A DNA stretch of 64,000 bases from Leptolyngbya iicbica LK. Lineage in GTDB: Bacteria; Cyanobacteriota; Cyanobacteriia; Phormidesmidales; Phormidesmidaceae. How positions within the stretch are numbered: the first letter of the stretch is position 1; every line of letters begins with the position of its first letter. This document shows positions 54,232 through 63,396 of the stretch, one piece after another. The notes beneath the pieces were generated by a model that did no database searches, was not told the DNA's origin, and worked only from the letters and a program-made list of their open reading frames with translations. The DNA lies in the NCBI RefSeq assembly GCF_004212215.1, contig NZ_QVFV01000002.1:483627-547626 (forward strand). The letters are read 5' to 3'. Position numbers and translations under genes: made by a program.

Positions 54232-54268
54232 GGTTGTCGCTGGGTAATCGGTAAAAGGGTTAGGTGTC

Positions 54269-54342
54269 GTAGGGGCGAGGCATTTTGTGAATCACGTGAT
54301 TTATAAATCCAAAACATAACAACCAAAATGCCTCGCCCCTAC
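54269..54342. repeat. 19-bp inverted-repeat element
   Basis: GTAGGGGCGAGGCATTTTG (54269-54287) and its exact reverse complement (54324-54342) flank 36 bp that include a perfect palindrome AATCACGTGATT (54290-54301). The element is 74 bp and lies in the gap between the NUDIX gene and cupA. Such GGGGCGAGGCA hairpins are common in cyanobacterial genomes as I recall, and may be non-autonomous mobile repeats. Confidence 0.8.
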
Positions 54343-54416
54343 ACATGGCATGGGGATGAATCGCCATTCTGGCCGTTGTTGGCGATGATGGGGACGGTCA
54401 TATTTCAGGCAGAGAC

Positions 54417-54845
54417 ATGGGGAAGAAAAAACGCATTCGATCGCTGGCCATCTGTGTGCTGCGCCAGGGCGATCGCCTATTGCTGCACGAAGGGGTCGAT
54501 ACGGTCAAAGGCATTCGCTTTGGGCGACCGCTGGGGGGCGGCATCGAATTTGGTGAACATAGCCGCGAGGCGGTAGTACGCGAAATCCGCGAGGAGTTAG
54601 GCGCAGAGATTACCGATGTCGAGTTGCTAGGCATCATGGAATCGATTTACGTCTACGAGGGAGAACCCGGTCACGAGATGGTGTTCGTCTACAGCGGTCG
54701 CTTTGTCGACGAGAGTCTGTATCAGCGAGAGAGCTTGACCATCACCGAAGGCAAACGGCAGTTTGAAGCCTACTGGCGATCGCCCCAAGAGTTACAAGAG
54801 CAGGGCATCCTATTAGTGCCAGAGGGACTTGAAGACTTGCTGTAA
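54417..54845 (+). CDS. NUDIX hydrolase
   Basis: The protein has 142 aa with one NUDIX domain. The NUDIX box is present: PLGGGIEFGEHSREAVVREI followed by REELGAE, with all the GX5EX7REUXEEXGU residues. RIRSLAICVLRQGDRLLLHEG starts the fold and FVYSGRFVDES follows. The substrate (nucleoside diphosphate derivative) cannot be told. It is encoded on the opposite strand inside the ndhF3-ndhD3-cupA operon, between cupA and ndhD3; its 3' end lies 33 bp from the 3' end of ndhD3. Only a weak Shine-Dalgarno is seen. Confidence 0.9.
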   Translation: MGKKKRIRSLAICVLRQGDRLLLHEGVDTVKGIRFGRPLGGGIEFGEHSREAVVREIREELGAEITDVELLGIMESIYVYEGEPGHEMVFVYSGRFVDESLYQRESLTITEGKRQFEAYWRSPQELQEQGILLVPEGLEDLL

Positions 54846-54878
54846 AGCGGTTTCCCCAGCCCCCAACTCAGCGCAGAA

Positions 54879-56411
54879 TTAATCCAACACCTGGGGGGCA
54901 CGGGTTAACTCCGCCACCAACGGCAGCGCCGGGGTCTGCAACTCGGGCGTTGTTGGCGGCAAGGTCGCCACTAAAGTAGAGGCGGTCGATTCGCTCCAAC
55001 GCACTAACCAGTTCGGCTGTAGTCCCAAAAAGAGAATCAGCGAAGCCAAGATCCAGGCGGGAAAGCGCTCGATAAAAGTCACTTTGGGGAAGTAGGCAAT
55101 GTCGTTATCCAGCTTGCCGAAACAGGTGCGGTTCAGCAGGATGACGAAATAGACCGCTGTTAAACCTGTGCCAATCACACACAGCAACGTTTGCAGGGGA
55201 TAAGTGGCATAGCTGCCCTGGAATACGAGGAATTCCGTCACAAAACCCACAAGACCGGGAATGCCCGCGCTGGCCATGCCGCCCAACACCAACATGGCGC
55301 TGGTCATGGGTAAGCCCCGAATCGGATTCATCAGACCATTGAGCACGTCTAGCTCGCGGGTGCCCACCTTGGCTTCCACCACCCCCACCAGGTGAAAGAG
55401 AATCGCCAAAATCAACCCGTGGGAAACCATTTGGCTGACTGCCCCGGTGAGGGCCAAATCGGTCATGGCCGCACCGCCCAGGAGAACGTAGCCCATGTGG
55501 CCGATGGAACTGTAAGCCACCATGCGCTTGATGTCTTTTTGCGCGATCGCGGTAATTGCCCCATACAGCACACTAATTGCCGCCCACACTGCCAAATAAG
55601 GGGCCACCACCGACCACGCATCGGGGAACATGCCCAACCCAAAGCGGAACAGGCCATAGGTGCCAAGCTTAGCCAGCACCCCGCCCAAAATCATCGCGAC
55701 GGGAGTGGAAGCTGCCACGTAAGTATCCGGCAGCCAGGTATGAAAAGGCACCAGGGGAATCTTGATGCCAAAGGCAACGAGCAACATCACCAACAAGATA
55801 ATCTGACCTGCCAGCGGGAGTGTTTCGCCCAAAGCGGGGGTGTAAGCAAAGTCCGTATGCTCGGTCAGCCACACCGTCGCCAAAAAGGCCGCCAACATGA
55901 GTGCTCCCGACACGGCGGTATAGAGCAAAAACTTGGTCGCGGCATAGTTGCGCTTTTCACCGCCCCAAATCGCCACTAATAAATAGAGCGGCACCAGCTC
56001 TATTTCATACAAGAGGAAAAAGAGCAGCAAGTTTTGCGCCAAAAAGGCCCCGGCCACGCCGCCACTGACCAACAGCATCAGGGCATAAAACAGCTTGGGG
56101 CGATCAATTTCACTGGAACAACTCCACAGCGCCATCCAGGTGATGAGGGAATTCAACGCCACCATCAATAAAGACAGGCCATCCAAACCCAGGTCATAGT
56201 TCAGCCCTAACAGCGGTAGCCAGGGGAAGAATTCACGAAACTGGAAGCCGGGATTGCTCAGGTCAAATTGCGTGAACAGCCAGATTGTCCAGAGGACGCT
56301 GAAGCCCGCGATCGCTAACGCTAGCGATCGCGCTTGCTTGCCCGTGACTTGCGGCAATAGCGCAATGGGCAACGCGCCGATAATGGGAAGCCAGATTAAA
56401 ACACTCAGCAT
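54879..56411 (-). CDS. ndhD3: NADH dehydrogenase-like subunit NdhD3
   Basis: The protein has 510 aa, a NuoM-type antiporter-like proton-pumping subunit with about 14 membrane helices. Signs are LLFFLLYEIELVPLYLLVAIWGG with the catalytic Glu, AAFLATVWLTEHTDFAYTP, IPLVPFHTWLPDTYVAA, KDIKRMVAYSSIGHMGYVL with a conserved Lys, and GIPGLVGFVTEF. It forms the distal part of the membrane arm of NDH-1MS. Type 3 is assigned from its linkage with ndhF3, cupA and cupS, not from residues. Immediately follows ndhF3 with a 79-bp gap. Confidence 0.94.
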   Translation of the reverse strand: MLSVLIWLPIIGALPIALLPQVTGKQARSLALAIAGFSVLWTIWLFTQFDLSNPGFQFREFFPWLPLLGLNYDLGLDGLSLLMVALNSLITWMALWSCSSEIDRPKLFYALMLLVSGGVAGAFLAQNLLLFFLLYEIELVPLYLLVAIWGGEKRNYAATKFLLYTAVSGALMLAAFLATVWLTEHTDFAYTPALGETLPLAGQIILLVMLLVAFGIKIPLVPFHTWLPDTYVAASTPVAMILGGVLAKLGTYGLFRFGLGMFPDAWSVVAPYLAVWAAISVLYGAITAIAQKDIKRMVAYSSIGHMGYVLLGGAAMTDLALTGAVSQMVSHGLILAILFHLVGVVEAKVGTRELDVLNGLMNPIRGLPMTSAMLVLGGMASAGIPGLVGFVTEFLVFQGSYATYPLQTLLCVIGTGLTAVYFVILLNRTCFGKLDNDIAYFPKVTFIERFPAWILASLILFLGLQPNWLVRWSESTASTLVATLPPTTPELQTPALPLVAELTRAPQVLD

Positions 56412-56490
56412 GGTTTTAGGTCAGTAAACGTGCGCAAAACAGGAGAAACGTCGGAATGCATCAAGTCCGCTCAGAGCAGCGAACCCCGGT

Positions 56491-58356
56491 CTAGGGCGTC
56501 GCAAAAACTGCCGTAAAAATGCCCGGTAAATACTGCCAGCTCATAATGATGCTGATGACTGCCACACAGAAGGTAATCGTCAGCGCGTAGAACTGGAGGC
56601 GACCACTGTTGTTGTATTTCAGCGCTTCGCCGCTAAAGACCGACGCTAAGCCAACGAAATTCACGAAGCCATCGACCAAGTAGCGATCGAGCCAATCAGT
56701 GAGTCGCGACAGTAAATCCACTCCTAATACCACGCTGGAGCGATAGAGACGGGGTGTGTAAAAGTCAAAAGCGAGCAAGTTTTGGACCGGAGCCGGCACC
56801 AACTTTTCAGGCGACTCAACGCGACGTCCCACATACAGCACCGCCCCAACGGCAAAGCCCAAAAGGCTCGACCAAATTAGCGCTACTCCCATGTCTTTAT
56901 TCAGCGTGCCCCAGTCAGGTAACAGCCCTAACGTACTGAGAATCAGCGGGAAATGTAGGGTAAAGCCCACAGCAATCATCATGGGCACCACCATCAGCCA
57001 AATGGGCTCAGGCGAGCGAATGGTCATCTGATTGACAGGGCCAGCAAAAATCAGCCCAAATGCTCGCGCCAGACCAAATGCCACAATCCAGTTCACAGCG
57101 AGGACGATCGCCACCAGCACAAGTTGTTGGCTTTCCCACAGCCCGGTGACTAGCTCCAGCATTGACCAAAAACCACCCAGCGGCGGCAAGGCCACCAACC
57201 CAAACGCGCCGACCAAAAAGGCCAACCCAGTCATGGGGCGACGTCCCCACAGACCGCCCATCTGAGTCACATCTTGAGTGATGACACCCAAAATAATGGA
57301 GCCTGCGCCCATCACCAGCACCGCCATCGCTAGGGCATAGGTCAGCACCAACAGCAAAGCGGCTTCTGGCTGCTGAGCACCCACAGCAATAAACACTAAA
57401 CCCATATAAGTGCTCGCCAGGTACGACAACACCCGCTTGAGGTCGATTTGGGCGACGGCAATCAATGCGCCACCCAAAGCCGTAATCGAGCCGATCGCTG
57501 CCGTCACCGCCAACACTATCGGCGATAGCGCTAATACCGGAGCCAGCTTAAAGAGAATCCACGCGCCAGTCGCCACCACCACCGCGTTCCGCAAAATGGT
57601 GCTGGGTAACGGTCCTTCCATGGCCTCGTCTAGCCACAAATGCAGCGGGAATTGAGCACACTTGCTCATCGGCCCAGCAATTAGGCCCACGCCCACCAAA
57701 GCCATGACCGTCGGATCAACCTCGGCGGTTTGCGCCCAGGCGGCGAGTTCACGAAAATCCCAGGTGTGTGCCAAAGGATAAATCGCCAGTACCCCCATCA
57801 GCAAAATCAGGTCGCCGACGCGCTTGGTCAAAAAGGCGTCCCGTGCCCCGGTTACCACCAACGACTGGTTGTACCAAAAACCCACCAGTAAGTAGGTGCC
57901 CAGGGTCAAAATTTCCAGCAAGAAATAGGAAAAGAAAAGAGAATTACACAATACCAGTGCACACATCCCCGCTTCGAAGAAAGCCATGAAAGCGAAGAAG
58001 CGCCCCCAGCCCCAGTCCATTTCCAGGTACCCTACGGCATAAATTTGCGCCAGCAGGTTTAGTCCAGTAATAAGGATGCAGGCGCCAATGGTAATGGCCG
58101 ACACCTCTAGCGGAATGATGAGGTTGAAATCGGCAACATTCAGCCACGGCACAAAGAAAAACTGGTCGTTAGAGTTACCCCACAGCGCCACAAAGGCCCA
58201 AATGCTATGGGTAAAGGCCAAAAATGTCATCAAAATATTGACGTAGCCAGCCGGACGGGGGCCAGTGCGCCGGATAAATGCGGGCGACCAAGGAATCGTT
58301 AGCAGCGTCCCAATCAGGGGATATACCGGAATCAGCCAACTCGTTTCGGTAATCAT
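56491..58356 (-). CDS. ndhF3: NADH dehydrogenase-like subunit NdhF3
   Basis: The protein has 621 aa, a NuoL-type antiporter-like subunit with about 15 helices. Evidence includes FFEAGMCALVLCNSLFFSYF, FLLEILTLGTYLLVGFWYNQ, GPMSKCAQFPLHLWLDEAME, ITALGGALIAVAQIDLKRVL, LVALPPLGGFWSMLELVTG and a long C-terminal region with a lateral helix-like stretch. It is the most distal subunit, next to CupA, in the low-CO2-inducible NDH-1MS complex. The gene is first of the operon. The 391-bp region upstream has a LysR-type palindrome at 58588. Confidence 0.94.
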   Translation of the reverse strand: MITETSWLIPVYPLIGTLLTIPWSPAFIRRTGPRPAGYVNILMTFLAFTHSIWAFVALWGNSNDQFFFVPWLNVADFNLIIPLEVSAITIGACILITGLNLLAQIYAVGYLEMDWGWGRFFAFMAFFEAGMCALVLCNSLFFSYFLLEILTLGTYLLVGFWYNQSLVVTGARDAFLTKRVGDLILLMGVLAIYPLAHTWDFRELAAWAQTAEVDPTVMALVGVGLIAGPMSKCAQFPLHLWLDEAMEGPLPSTILRNAVVVATGAWILFKLAPVLALSPIVLAVTAAIGSITALGGALIAVAQIDLKRVLSYLASTYMGLVFIAVGAQQPEAALLLVLTYALAMAVLVMGAGSIILGVITQDVTQMGGLWGRRPMTGLAFLVGAFGLVALPPLGGFWSMLELVTGLWESQQLVLVAIVLAVNWIVAFGLARAFGLIFAGPVNQMTIRSPEPIWLMVVPMMIAVGFTLHFPLILSTLGLLPDWGTLNKDMGVALIWSSLLGFAVGAVLYVGRRVESPEKLVPAPVQNLLAFDFYTPRLYRSSVVLGVDLLSRLTDWLDRYLVDGFVNFVGLASVFSGEALKYNNSGRLQFYALTITFCVAVISIIMSWQYLPGIFTAVFATP

Positions 58357-59147
58357 GGACGGTCTCGATGTGATGTCAGCGGGTAATTAACCAGACCTAT
58401 GGCAATCTATTTCAGAGAACACAACTCCCTGCCCTCGCTGAGAACAGCTTGGACAAAGCGCATGTGAAGGCACCAGAGCACATCTATGGCAGCGCCAACT
58501 AGATTGAAATAAGTCTATGCATTAGCTAGTGTAAAGGCTCTTCGGTGCCTTCGTCTAGAGGTTTATTGACTCCAGCCAATTTATAATTCAATCCTCATTG
58601 ATAAAAATCGATAATAGATTCACGCTGCCACTTCTCCGATGTCTGATTTCCTGTCCGATGGCAGTGTCGGCCTGGGAGGCTATTGGTCTGAACGGTGTCT
58701 GAGGCGTCAATGATTCAACGAAGCGTCCAAGCGTGTCCTCTGCTGTGGCTAGCCTTTAATTAAACAACTCATCGGGCGATGATGTGCTAGAGCTCCGAGC
58801 AGTCAGGTTTCTCGCAACTCCTTTCCGAAGCTCATCGGACGGAAATTTGAGTGCGTTTGAGTAACCACCGCTGGGGAAATTTGCCTCTGCACCTGATCCT
58901 GCAGCACCGCCTCTTCCTCGGCTTTCGCCCAGAAAGAGTACTGCCGCAACCTGGCAGTACTTGGGATGGAGAGGCTTGGCAGTACTGTTAGGGAAGGGCT
59001 TTAGACTTACCCGCGTCTTTTGCGATCGCACAATGGAGCGTGAAATCTGGCTCAGTCAGCAAGCGGAAATGTGCGGTAAAGCAGGGCTGAGTCAGGGGTC
59101 ATGTCTTGGGGAGTCCCCATACTCCTTATCTGCTGGGCGAGCCGAGC
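58357..59147. other. Promoter region of ndhF3 plus unassigned space
   Basis: About 790 bp. The left part (58357-58620) contains the ndhF3 promoter region with a palindrome at 58588-58601. The rest up to plsC shows no convincing gene: short frames on both strands do not resemble any family. A TTGGGGAGTCCCCA-like palindrome sits near 59106-59119. Confidence 0.4.
58588..58601. promoter_or_regulatory. Candidate CcmR/NdhR-type operator before ndhF3
   Basis: TCAAT-cctc-ATTGA is a perfect inverted repeat located 232 bp before the ndhF3 start. On the minus strand TATAAA (58580-58585) follows closely as a possible -10. The NdhR (CcmR) LysR regulator controls this operon in other cyanobacteria and recognises TCAATG/ATCAAT-type sites. 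Fit is partial: the published spacing is different. Confidence 0.4.
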
Positions 59148-59897
59148 CTAAAGGTTTGTTTCGATCCGCTGCTGTTGCGTTGTCGATAAATCAGTCAGGT
59201 TATGGGCTAAATCTTCGATCAAATAACGGGCACTGGATTTAACTTCTTCTGCGGTCAGGGCTCGGTTTTCTTGAGTGGGTAGATAGGTGTCCACAGACAA
59301 GGGGGGACCAAAAGCGACTTCGACATGGCCCCGCCAGCGCGGTACGGCAGGGTCATAGTACAAGCTGACAGGAATGATTTTGACGCCTAACTCATGGGTC
59401 TGGGCTTCGGCTTGTAGAGCGATGCGGGCCAGACCGGGCTTGAGGCGGTGTACTTGACGATCGCGAAAAATGCCCCCTTCGGGATAGATGACCATCATTT
59501 GCTCGTGCTGCAAGAGTTCAATGCCGTGGCGCAGGCTGGCAATACTGGGCGATCGCACATTAATCGCAAAGCCCCCTAAACGGCGAATAAACCACCCCTG
59601 TAGTCCTTGGACTTCGTCAGATGTGACCATGAAGTGTAAGTCGCGACCCGTGACTGAGCGTCCGGCGGCGTAAGGAATCACAATGGAGTCCCAGCGAGCG
59701 CGGTGGGTCGGCGCAAGGATGACCGGACCTTGGTGTGGGAGGTGCTCTTGACCCACAATGGCGACCTGACCAAAGTAGCCAGGCAACACAATTTTTTCAC
59801 CCAGAAAATAGGCGATGGGCGTCAGCCAAGGCGAGCACTGCGATAGATGGTGGGGGTGCTGGCTAGTAGGCGAAGGGGACAGGCTGACTGTAGACAT
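59148..59897 (-). CDS. plsC: 1-acyl-glycerol-3-phosphate acyltransferase
   Basis: The protein has 249 aa, a PlsC-family acyltransferase for phospholipid and glycolipid synthesis. The catalytic HX4D appears as ILAPTHRARWDSIVIPYAAG, and the acyl-acceptor motif is VIYPEGGIFRDRQVHRLKPG. IRRLGGFAINVRSPS is also typical. One hydrophobic N-terminal stretch (TPIAYFLGEKIVLPGYFG) may contact the membrane. I start at the ATG at 59897; GTG at 59933 is also in frame, with neither having a good ribosome site. Standing alone. Confidence 0.85.
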   Translation of the reverse strand: MSTVSLSPSPTSQHPHHLSQCSPWLTPIAYFLGEKIVLPGYFGQVAIVGQEHLPHQGPVILAPTHRARWDSIVIPYAAGRSVTGRDLHFMVTSDEVQGLQGWFIRRLGGFAINVRSPSIASLRHGIELLQHEQMMVIYPEGGIFRDRQVHRLKPGLARIALQAEAQTHELGVKIIPVSLYYDPAVPRWRGHVEVAFGPPLSVDTYLPTQENRALTAEEVKSSARYLIEDLAHNLTDLSTTQQQRIETNL

Positions 59898-59933
59898 AGA
59901 CGATTTTTGAGCGATCGCGGTTTCGAGAGACAC

Positions 59934-60532
59934 GTTTCAGTTTCGGTAACTTGCAAACTGTGTTTACCGTAGTGGGTTAAGCCTGACGTCACCGCCATGG
60001 CTAGACACTTTTTACGAGTGTCATGGCAGATTTGCCGTCTCTGTAACTCAGAGATGGCATGTTGAGACGGGGAACGGGGCTTATGGCGTGGCTATTTTAG
60101 AAAGGGAAGCGCAGAATAGAGGGTAGACCAAGCAACGACTTTCAGAAATGTCATCAGGCGATCGCGAAATCCTTCGCTAACTGCTGCGCTTGCTACATTA
60201 GCCTAATTCGACCTTCTATAATGTTGAAAAATTAACCACTGTAGACTTCTTTCCCATGATGTGACTTGGTCAGTGAGGCAATGATCTCGAGACTGTTCAC
60301 TAGTATTAGGCGATTACAGCGGCTGACAGCCCTAGCAATGACAGCATCATGGTTGAACTCTGGGCTATGGCGCTTTCCACAGATATCGAGAATGTCTCAA
60401 GGGCTGAAAGGCGCAGGGCTCAACTTGAAAGTTTGACCTAATGCCAGCAGCATGATGTTTTTGTCGGCAACATTGTGCCATTTAACGGTTTGTCAGACCT
60501 CAGCAAAAGATTTGAATTTTAGGGTATCTCCC
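59934..60532. other. Divergent intergenic region
   Basis: About 600 bp between plsC and sirB. Contains a hairpin with GCCAT and GACACT arms (about 59994-60028) and a perfect -10 at 60217. No coding region is convincing. A longer sirB frame opens at 60452 but the family start is at 60533. Confidence 0.45.
60217..60222 (+). promoter_or_regulatory. Candidate -10 box upstream of sirB
   Basis: A perfect TATAAT, with TACATT 17 bp upstream as a weak -35. It would start transcription about 300 bp ahead of the sirB ATG, a long leader. Confidence 0.4.
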
Positions 60533-61399
60533 ATGCGCACGGCCTATCTTTTAGTCTCTCACGGTAGCTCTGATCCTCGTCATCAGGCAGGGCTGACGCG
60601 GCTGGCTCAAGGAGTTCGGCAACAGTTGAGCCGTGGTCATCAAAGTACCCAGATCACCATTCGCCCTGAGTCTGCCCCCTGGAGATCGCGCCCCCCAGCC
60701 GCAGACCTTGATACCGAATCTCCGATTGTGGGCACCGCCACTTTAGAAGCCGCTGAACAGTCCCTAGCCGAGCAAATTGTGCAATTTTCCCGCAGTTTGT
60801 CTCAGCTAGATATCCAACAACTGGTGATTGTGCCGCTGTTTCTGCTAGCAGGCATTCACGTTAAAGAGGATCTGCCAGCCGAAATCGGCTGTGCCCAACA
60901 ACAACTTCGTTCTGGAGTCTCGATCAAGTGCCTACCTTATTTGGGTAGTCGGCCACAGTTCAAGCAGCATATAGCGACCCGGATTGCGAAAACTAAGGCC
61001 GATCGCTGTCTTTTGCTGGCCCACGGCAGCCGTCGCCCGGCGGGTAATCGTGCCATTCAGCAATTGGGACGCGGGCTCGACACCGATATTGCGTTTTGGA
61101 CGGTTCCCCCCGACCTAGAGACGCAGGTTTATCACCTGATGCAACGGGGCCACCAGCATATTGCGATCGCACCCTTTTTCCTGTTTCCGGGCAGCATTAC
61201 CGACGCCATCACTCACCGCACTGAACAAATTGCTGAGCATCTACCCAAGTTGTCATTGAGGTTGCTGTCGCCGCTGGGTACTAACAGTGAATTGGGGGCT
61301 GTCATTGCCGACATTATTCAATCAGCGTGGCCGTCGGTCACAGCGATGAACGGGGGCGCTGAGGTGTTATCGATAGCAGACAATAGCGTCACCGCTTAA
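60533..61399 (+). CDS. sirB: Sirohydrochlorin ferrochelatase (CbiX/SirB)
   Basis: The protein has 288 aa and carries two CbiX-like halves. The first opens AYLLVSHGSSDPRHQAGLTR, the second has CLLLAHGSRRPAGNRAIQQL. Each half has the His of the HGS motif. It inserts iron into sirohydrochlorin for siroheme, the nitrite and sulfite reductase cofactor, or cobalt in the B12 route. Typical central sequence is VPLFLLAGIHVKEDLPAEI and IAPFFLFPGSITDAI. ATG at 60533 was chosen as the family start. cobA, making the precursor precorrin-2, follows 65 bp downstream, supporting a siroheme pair. Confidence 0.9.
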   Translation: MRTAYLLVSHGSSDPRHQAGLTRLAQGVRQQLSRGHQSTQITIRPESAPWRSRPPAADLDTESPIVGTATLEAAEQSLAEQIVQFSRSLSQLDIQQLVIVPLFLLAGIHVKEDLPAEIGCAQQQLRSGVSIKCLPYLGSRPQFKQHIATRIAKTKADRCLLLAHGSRRPAGNRAIQQLGRGLDTDIAFWTVPPDLETQVYHLMQRGHQHIAIAPFFLFPGSITDAITHRTEQIAEHLPKLSLRLLSPLGTNSELGAVIADIIQSAWPSVTAMNGGAEVLSIADNSVTA

Positions 61400-61464
61400 G
61401 ATTCTCTTAATATTGATAATTAAACTGTCATCTCTATACAGGCACCCCAGAGGAATCCGGCAAT

Positions 61465-62340
61465 ATGACCGACCGATTTCAGCAGAATGAAGGCGATCGC
61501 TTACCTGGCAAAGTCTATTTAGTGGGTGCCGGGCCAGGCGATCCGGGGTTGTTTACCCTAAAGGGCAAGGCTTTGCTAGAGACGGCAGATGTGGTCGTTT
61601 ATGACGCCTTGGTGAGTCCGCCGATTTTGGCGATGGTCAATCCCCAAGCTAAGCTGCTGCCTGCGGGTAAGCGGCGGGGGTATCACTCACTCTCACAGAC
61701 CGCAATTACTGAACTGCTGATTGAACAGGCACAACAACACACCACGGTGGTGCGTCTCAAGGGAGGCGACCCTTTCGTGTTTGGGCGCGGCGGAGAAGAA
61801 ATGAGTGACCTGGTGGCAGCTGGCATTCCGGTAGAAGTCGTGCCAGGGATTACGGCAGGGGTGGCGGTGCCTGCCTATGCGGGCATTCCGGTGACTCACC
61901 GTCAACTCAGCTCCAGCGTGACTTTTGTGACGGGGCACGAGGCGGCTGGCAAATATCGGCCTGAAGTGGAGTGGCAAGCGATCGCCCAGGGATCAGAAAC
62001 CATCGTCATTTATATGGGGGTGCATAACTTGCCCAAGATTGTGCAGTCTCTGACGGCGGCGGGATTGGCCGCAGATACCCCGATCGCCTTAGTGCGCTGG
62101 GGGACGCGCCCCGAGCAGTCAGAACTGGTCGGCACCCTAGCTACCATCGAAGCCGACATGACGGCGACTGGCTTTGCGGCTCCCGCGATCGCCGTGATTG
62201 GCCAAGTGGTGACCATGCGCGAATCCCTTGCCGTCTGCCGCCCTGTGCTCCAGACAATTGAGACCGGAACCCTCTTGCCGGGACTAAAAGTTCCCCAAGG
62301 ATCGGCAACAACGACAGGACACCTTGCTACGATGGAATAG
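61465..62340 (+). CDS. cobA: Uroporphyrinogen-III C-methyltransferase
   Basis: The protein has 291 aa and methylates uroporphyrinogen III at C2 and C7 using SAM, giving precorrin-2. Signature 1 is KVYLVGAGPGDPGLFTLKG with DVVVYDALVSPPIL; signature 2 is VVRLKGGDPFVFGRGGEE, then VVPGITAGVAVPAYAGIPVTHR and ETIVIYMGVHNLPKIV. The length includes an extra tail of about 20 aa past the usual end. It lacks the CysG dehydrogenase domain, so precorrin-2 must be oxidised elsewhere. Operon with sirB. Confidence 0.95.
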   Translation: MTDRFQQNEGDRLPGKVYLVGAGPGDPGLFTLKGKALLETADVVVYDALVSPPILAMVNPQAKLLPAGKRRGYHSLSQTAITELLIEQAQQHTTVVRLKGGDPFVFGRGGEEMSDLVAAGIPVEVVPGITAGVAVPAYAGIPVTHRQLSSSVTFVTGHEAAGKYRPEVEWQAIAQGSETIVIYMGVHNLPKIVQSLTAAGLAADTPIALVRWGTRPEQSELVGTLATIEADMTATGFAAPAIAVIGQVVTMRESLAVCRPVLQTIETGTLLPGLKVPQGSATTTGHLATME

Positions 62341-62565
62341 GCTGACTGAATAGGTAAAACTTTTATTGGCGGCTCCAGGCGAATGGTTCGAGCCAAGACG
62401 GTTTGCTGGACTTGATCTCACTCACGGGGTCTTGCAAACTATTGGTGAAAAGTTGCCCCAGTGGCGGCGAAGTTCTCAGCACAGCCTTGCGATCGCTCTC
62501 ATAACCCCACCCTCAGCGATTTCTACTGCATTTGATTGATTGACGTTATCGACATATATCGCTTT

Positions 62566-63132
62566 ATGACTGCTACTCTCCCGGTTGAAAAGAAGAAGCT
62601 CAAGCATCCTCCCCTCGACATCCACACCCTGGGGGACAAAGTGCTACGTCAACCGGCCAAGCGCGTCGCCAAAGTGGATAGCAGTATGCGCGACCTGGCC
62701 TACGACATGCTCAAGACCATGTACAGCTCGGATGGCATTGGGTTGGCAGCGCCCCAAGTCGCGGTGAATAAGCAGCTCATTGTCGTCGATATTGACCCCG
62801 AAAACGCTGCCGCGCCGCCGCTGATTTTGATGAACCCCAAAATTATTCGGGCGAGCAAAGAAGTCTGTACCGACAAAGAGGGCTGCCTGAGTATTCCCGG
62901 TGTGTATCTGGACGTGGTGCGCCCCAGCGCTATCGAGGTCAGCTTCAAAGATGAAAATGGCCGACCTCAGAAACTGCAAGCCGCCGACCTCTTAGCTCGC
63001 TGCATTTTGCACGAGATGGATCACCTGACGGGCGTCATGTTTGTTGATCGCGTCGATAATCAGCTGGCTCTGAACCAAGAATTGCAGAAAAATGGATTTT
63101 CCGCTGGGGATGTAAAAGCGATCGCGGGCTAA
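62566..63132 (+). CDS. def: Peptide deformylase
   Basis: The protein has 188 aa and removes the formyl group from nascent proteins. Three motifs are complete: GIGLAAPQVAVN, EGCLSIPGVYLDV (metal Cys) and CILHEMDHLTGVMFVDR (HExxH). An N-terminal extension of about 15 aa precedes LDIHTLGDKVLRQPAKRV, common in cyanobacteria. ATG at 62566 chosen because upstream residues are not conserved. Full length. The metal in vivo is probably iron. Confidence 0.96.
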   Translation: MTATLPVEKKKLKHPPLDIHTLGDKVLRQPAKRVAKVDSSMRDLAYDMLKTMYSSDGIGLAAPQVAVNKQLIVVDIDPENAAAPPLILMNPKIIRASKEVCTDKEGCLSIPGVYLDVVRPSAIEVSFKDENGRPQKLQAADLLARCILHEMDHLTGVMFVDRVDNQLALNQELQKNGFSAGDVKAIAG

Positions 63133-63198
63133 GCCTTGCACTGGGGGCACGGCCTGGGTTACATAAAAGGAATAATTTTCTCAGGAGAGAATCTAACT

Positions 63199-63396
63199 GT
63201 GTGGACTCCCAAAAGCGGTCTGTTGTTGCTGTGCTCTAGCCTCGCGGCGATTTCTGCTGTCGCGGCCATTTTTGAGCTGTCCACGGGTGACCCCGATTGG
63301 GGCTTTGGCCCGACTTATGCCTTGGTCGGAGTTGCCGTTCCTCTCGTTGGTCTCTTTTTCTACGCGGCGGTCAAAGACGCCAGAGCCAATATGTAA
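63199..63396 (+). CDS. Small two-span membrane protein
   Basis: A GTG-start frame of 65 aa. AGGAGA (63183-63188) lies 10 nt before the GTG. Two hydrophobic segments are visible: SGLLLLCSSLAAISAVAAIF and TYALVGVAVPLVGLFFYAAV, joined by an acidic turn with ELSTGDPDWGFGP, and a basic C-terminus. I do not recognise it, but the pattern with the ribosome site supports a real gene. It lies 66 bp after def, and may be cotranscribed. Confidence 0.65.
   Translation: MWTPKSGLLLLCSSLAAISAVAAIFELSTGDPDWGFGPTYALVGVAVPLVGLFFYAAVKDARANM

Noticed and set aside
58756..59031. A possible 91-aa minus-strand gene before plsC
   Set aside because: No ribosome site, low-complexity Ser/Gly/Arg composition and no recognisable domain.
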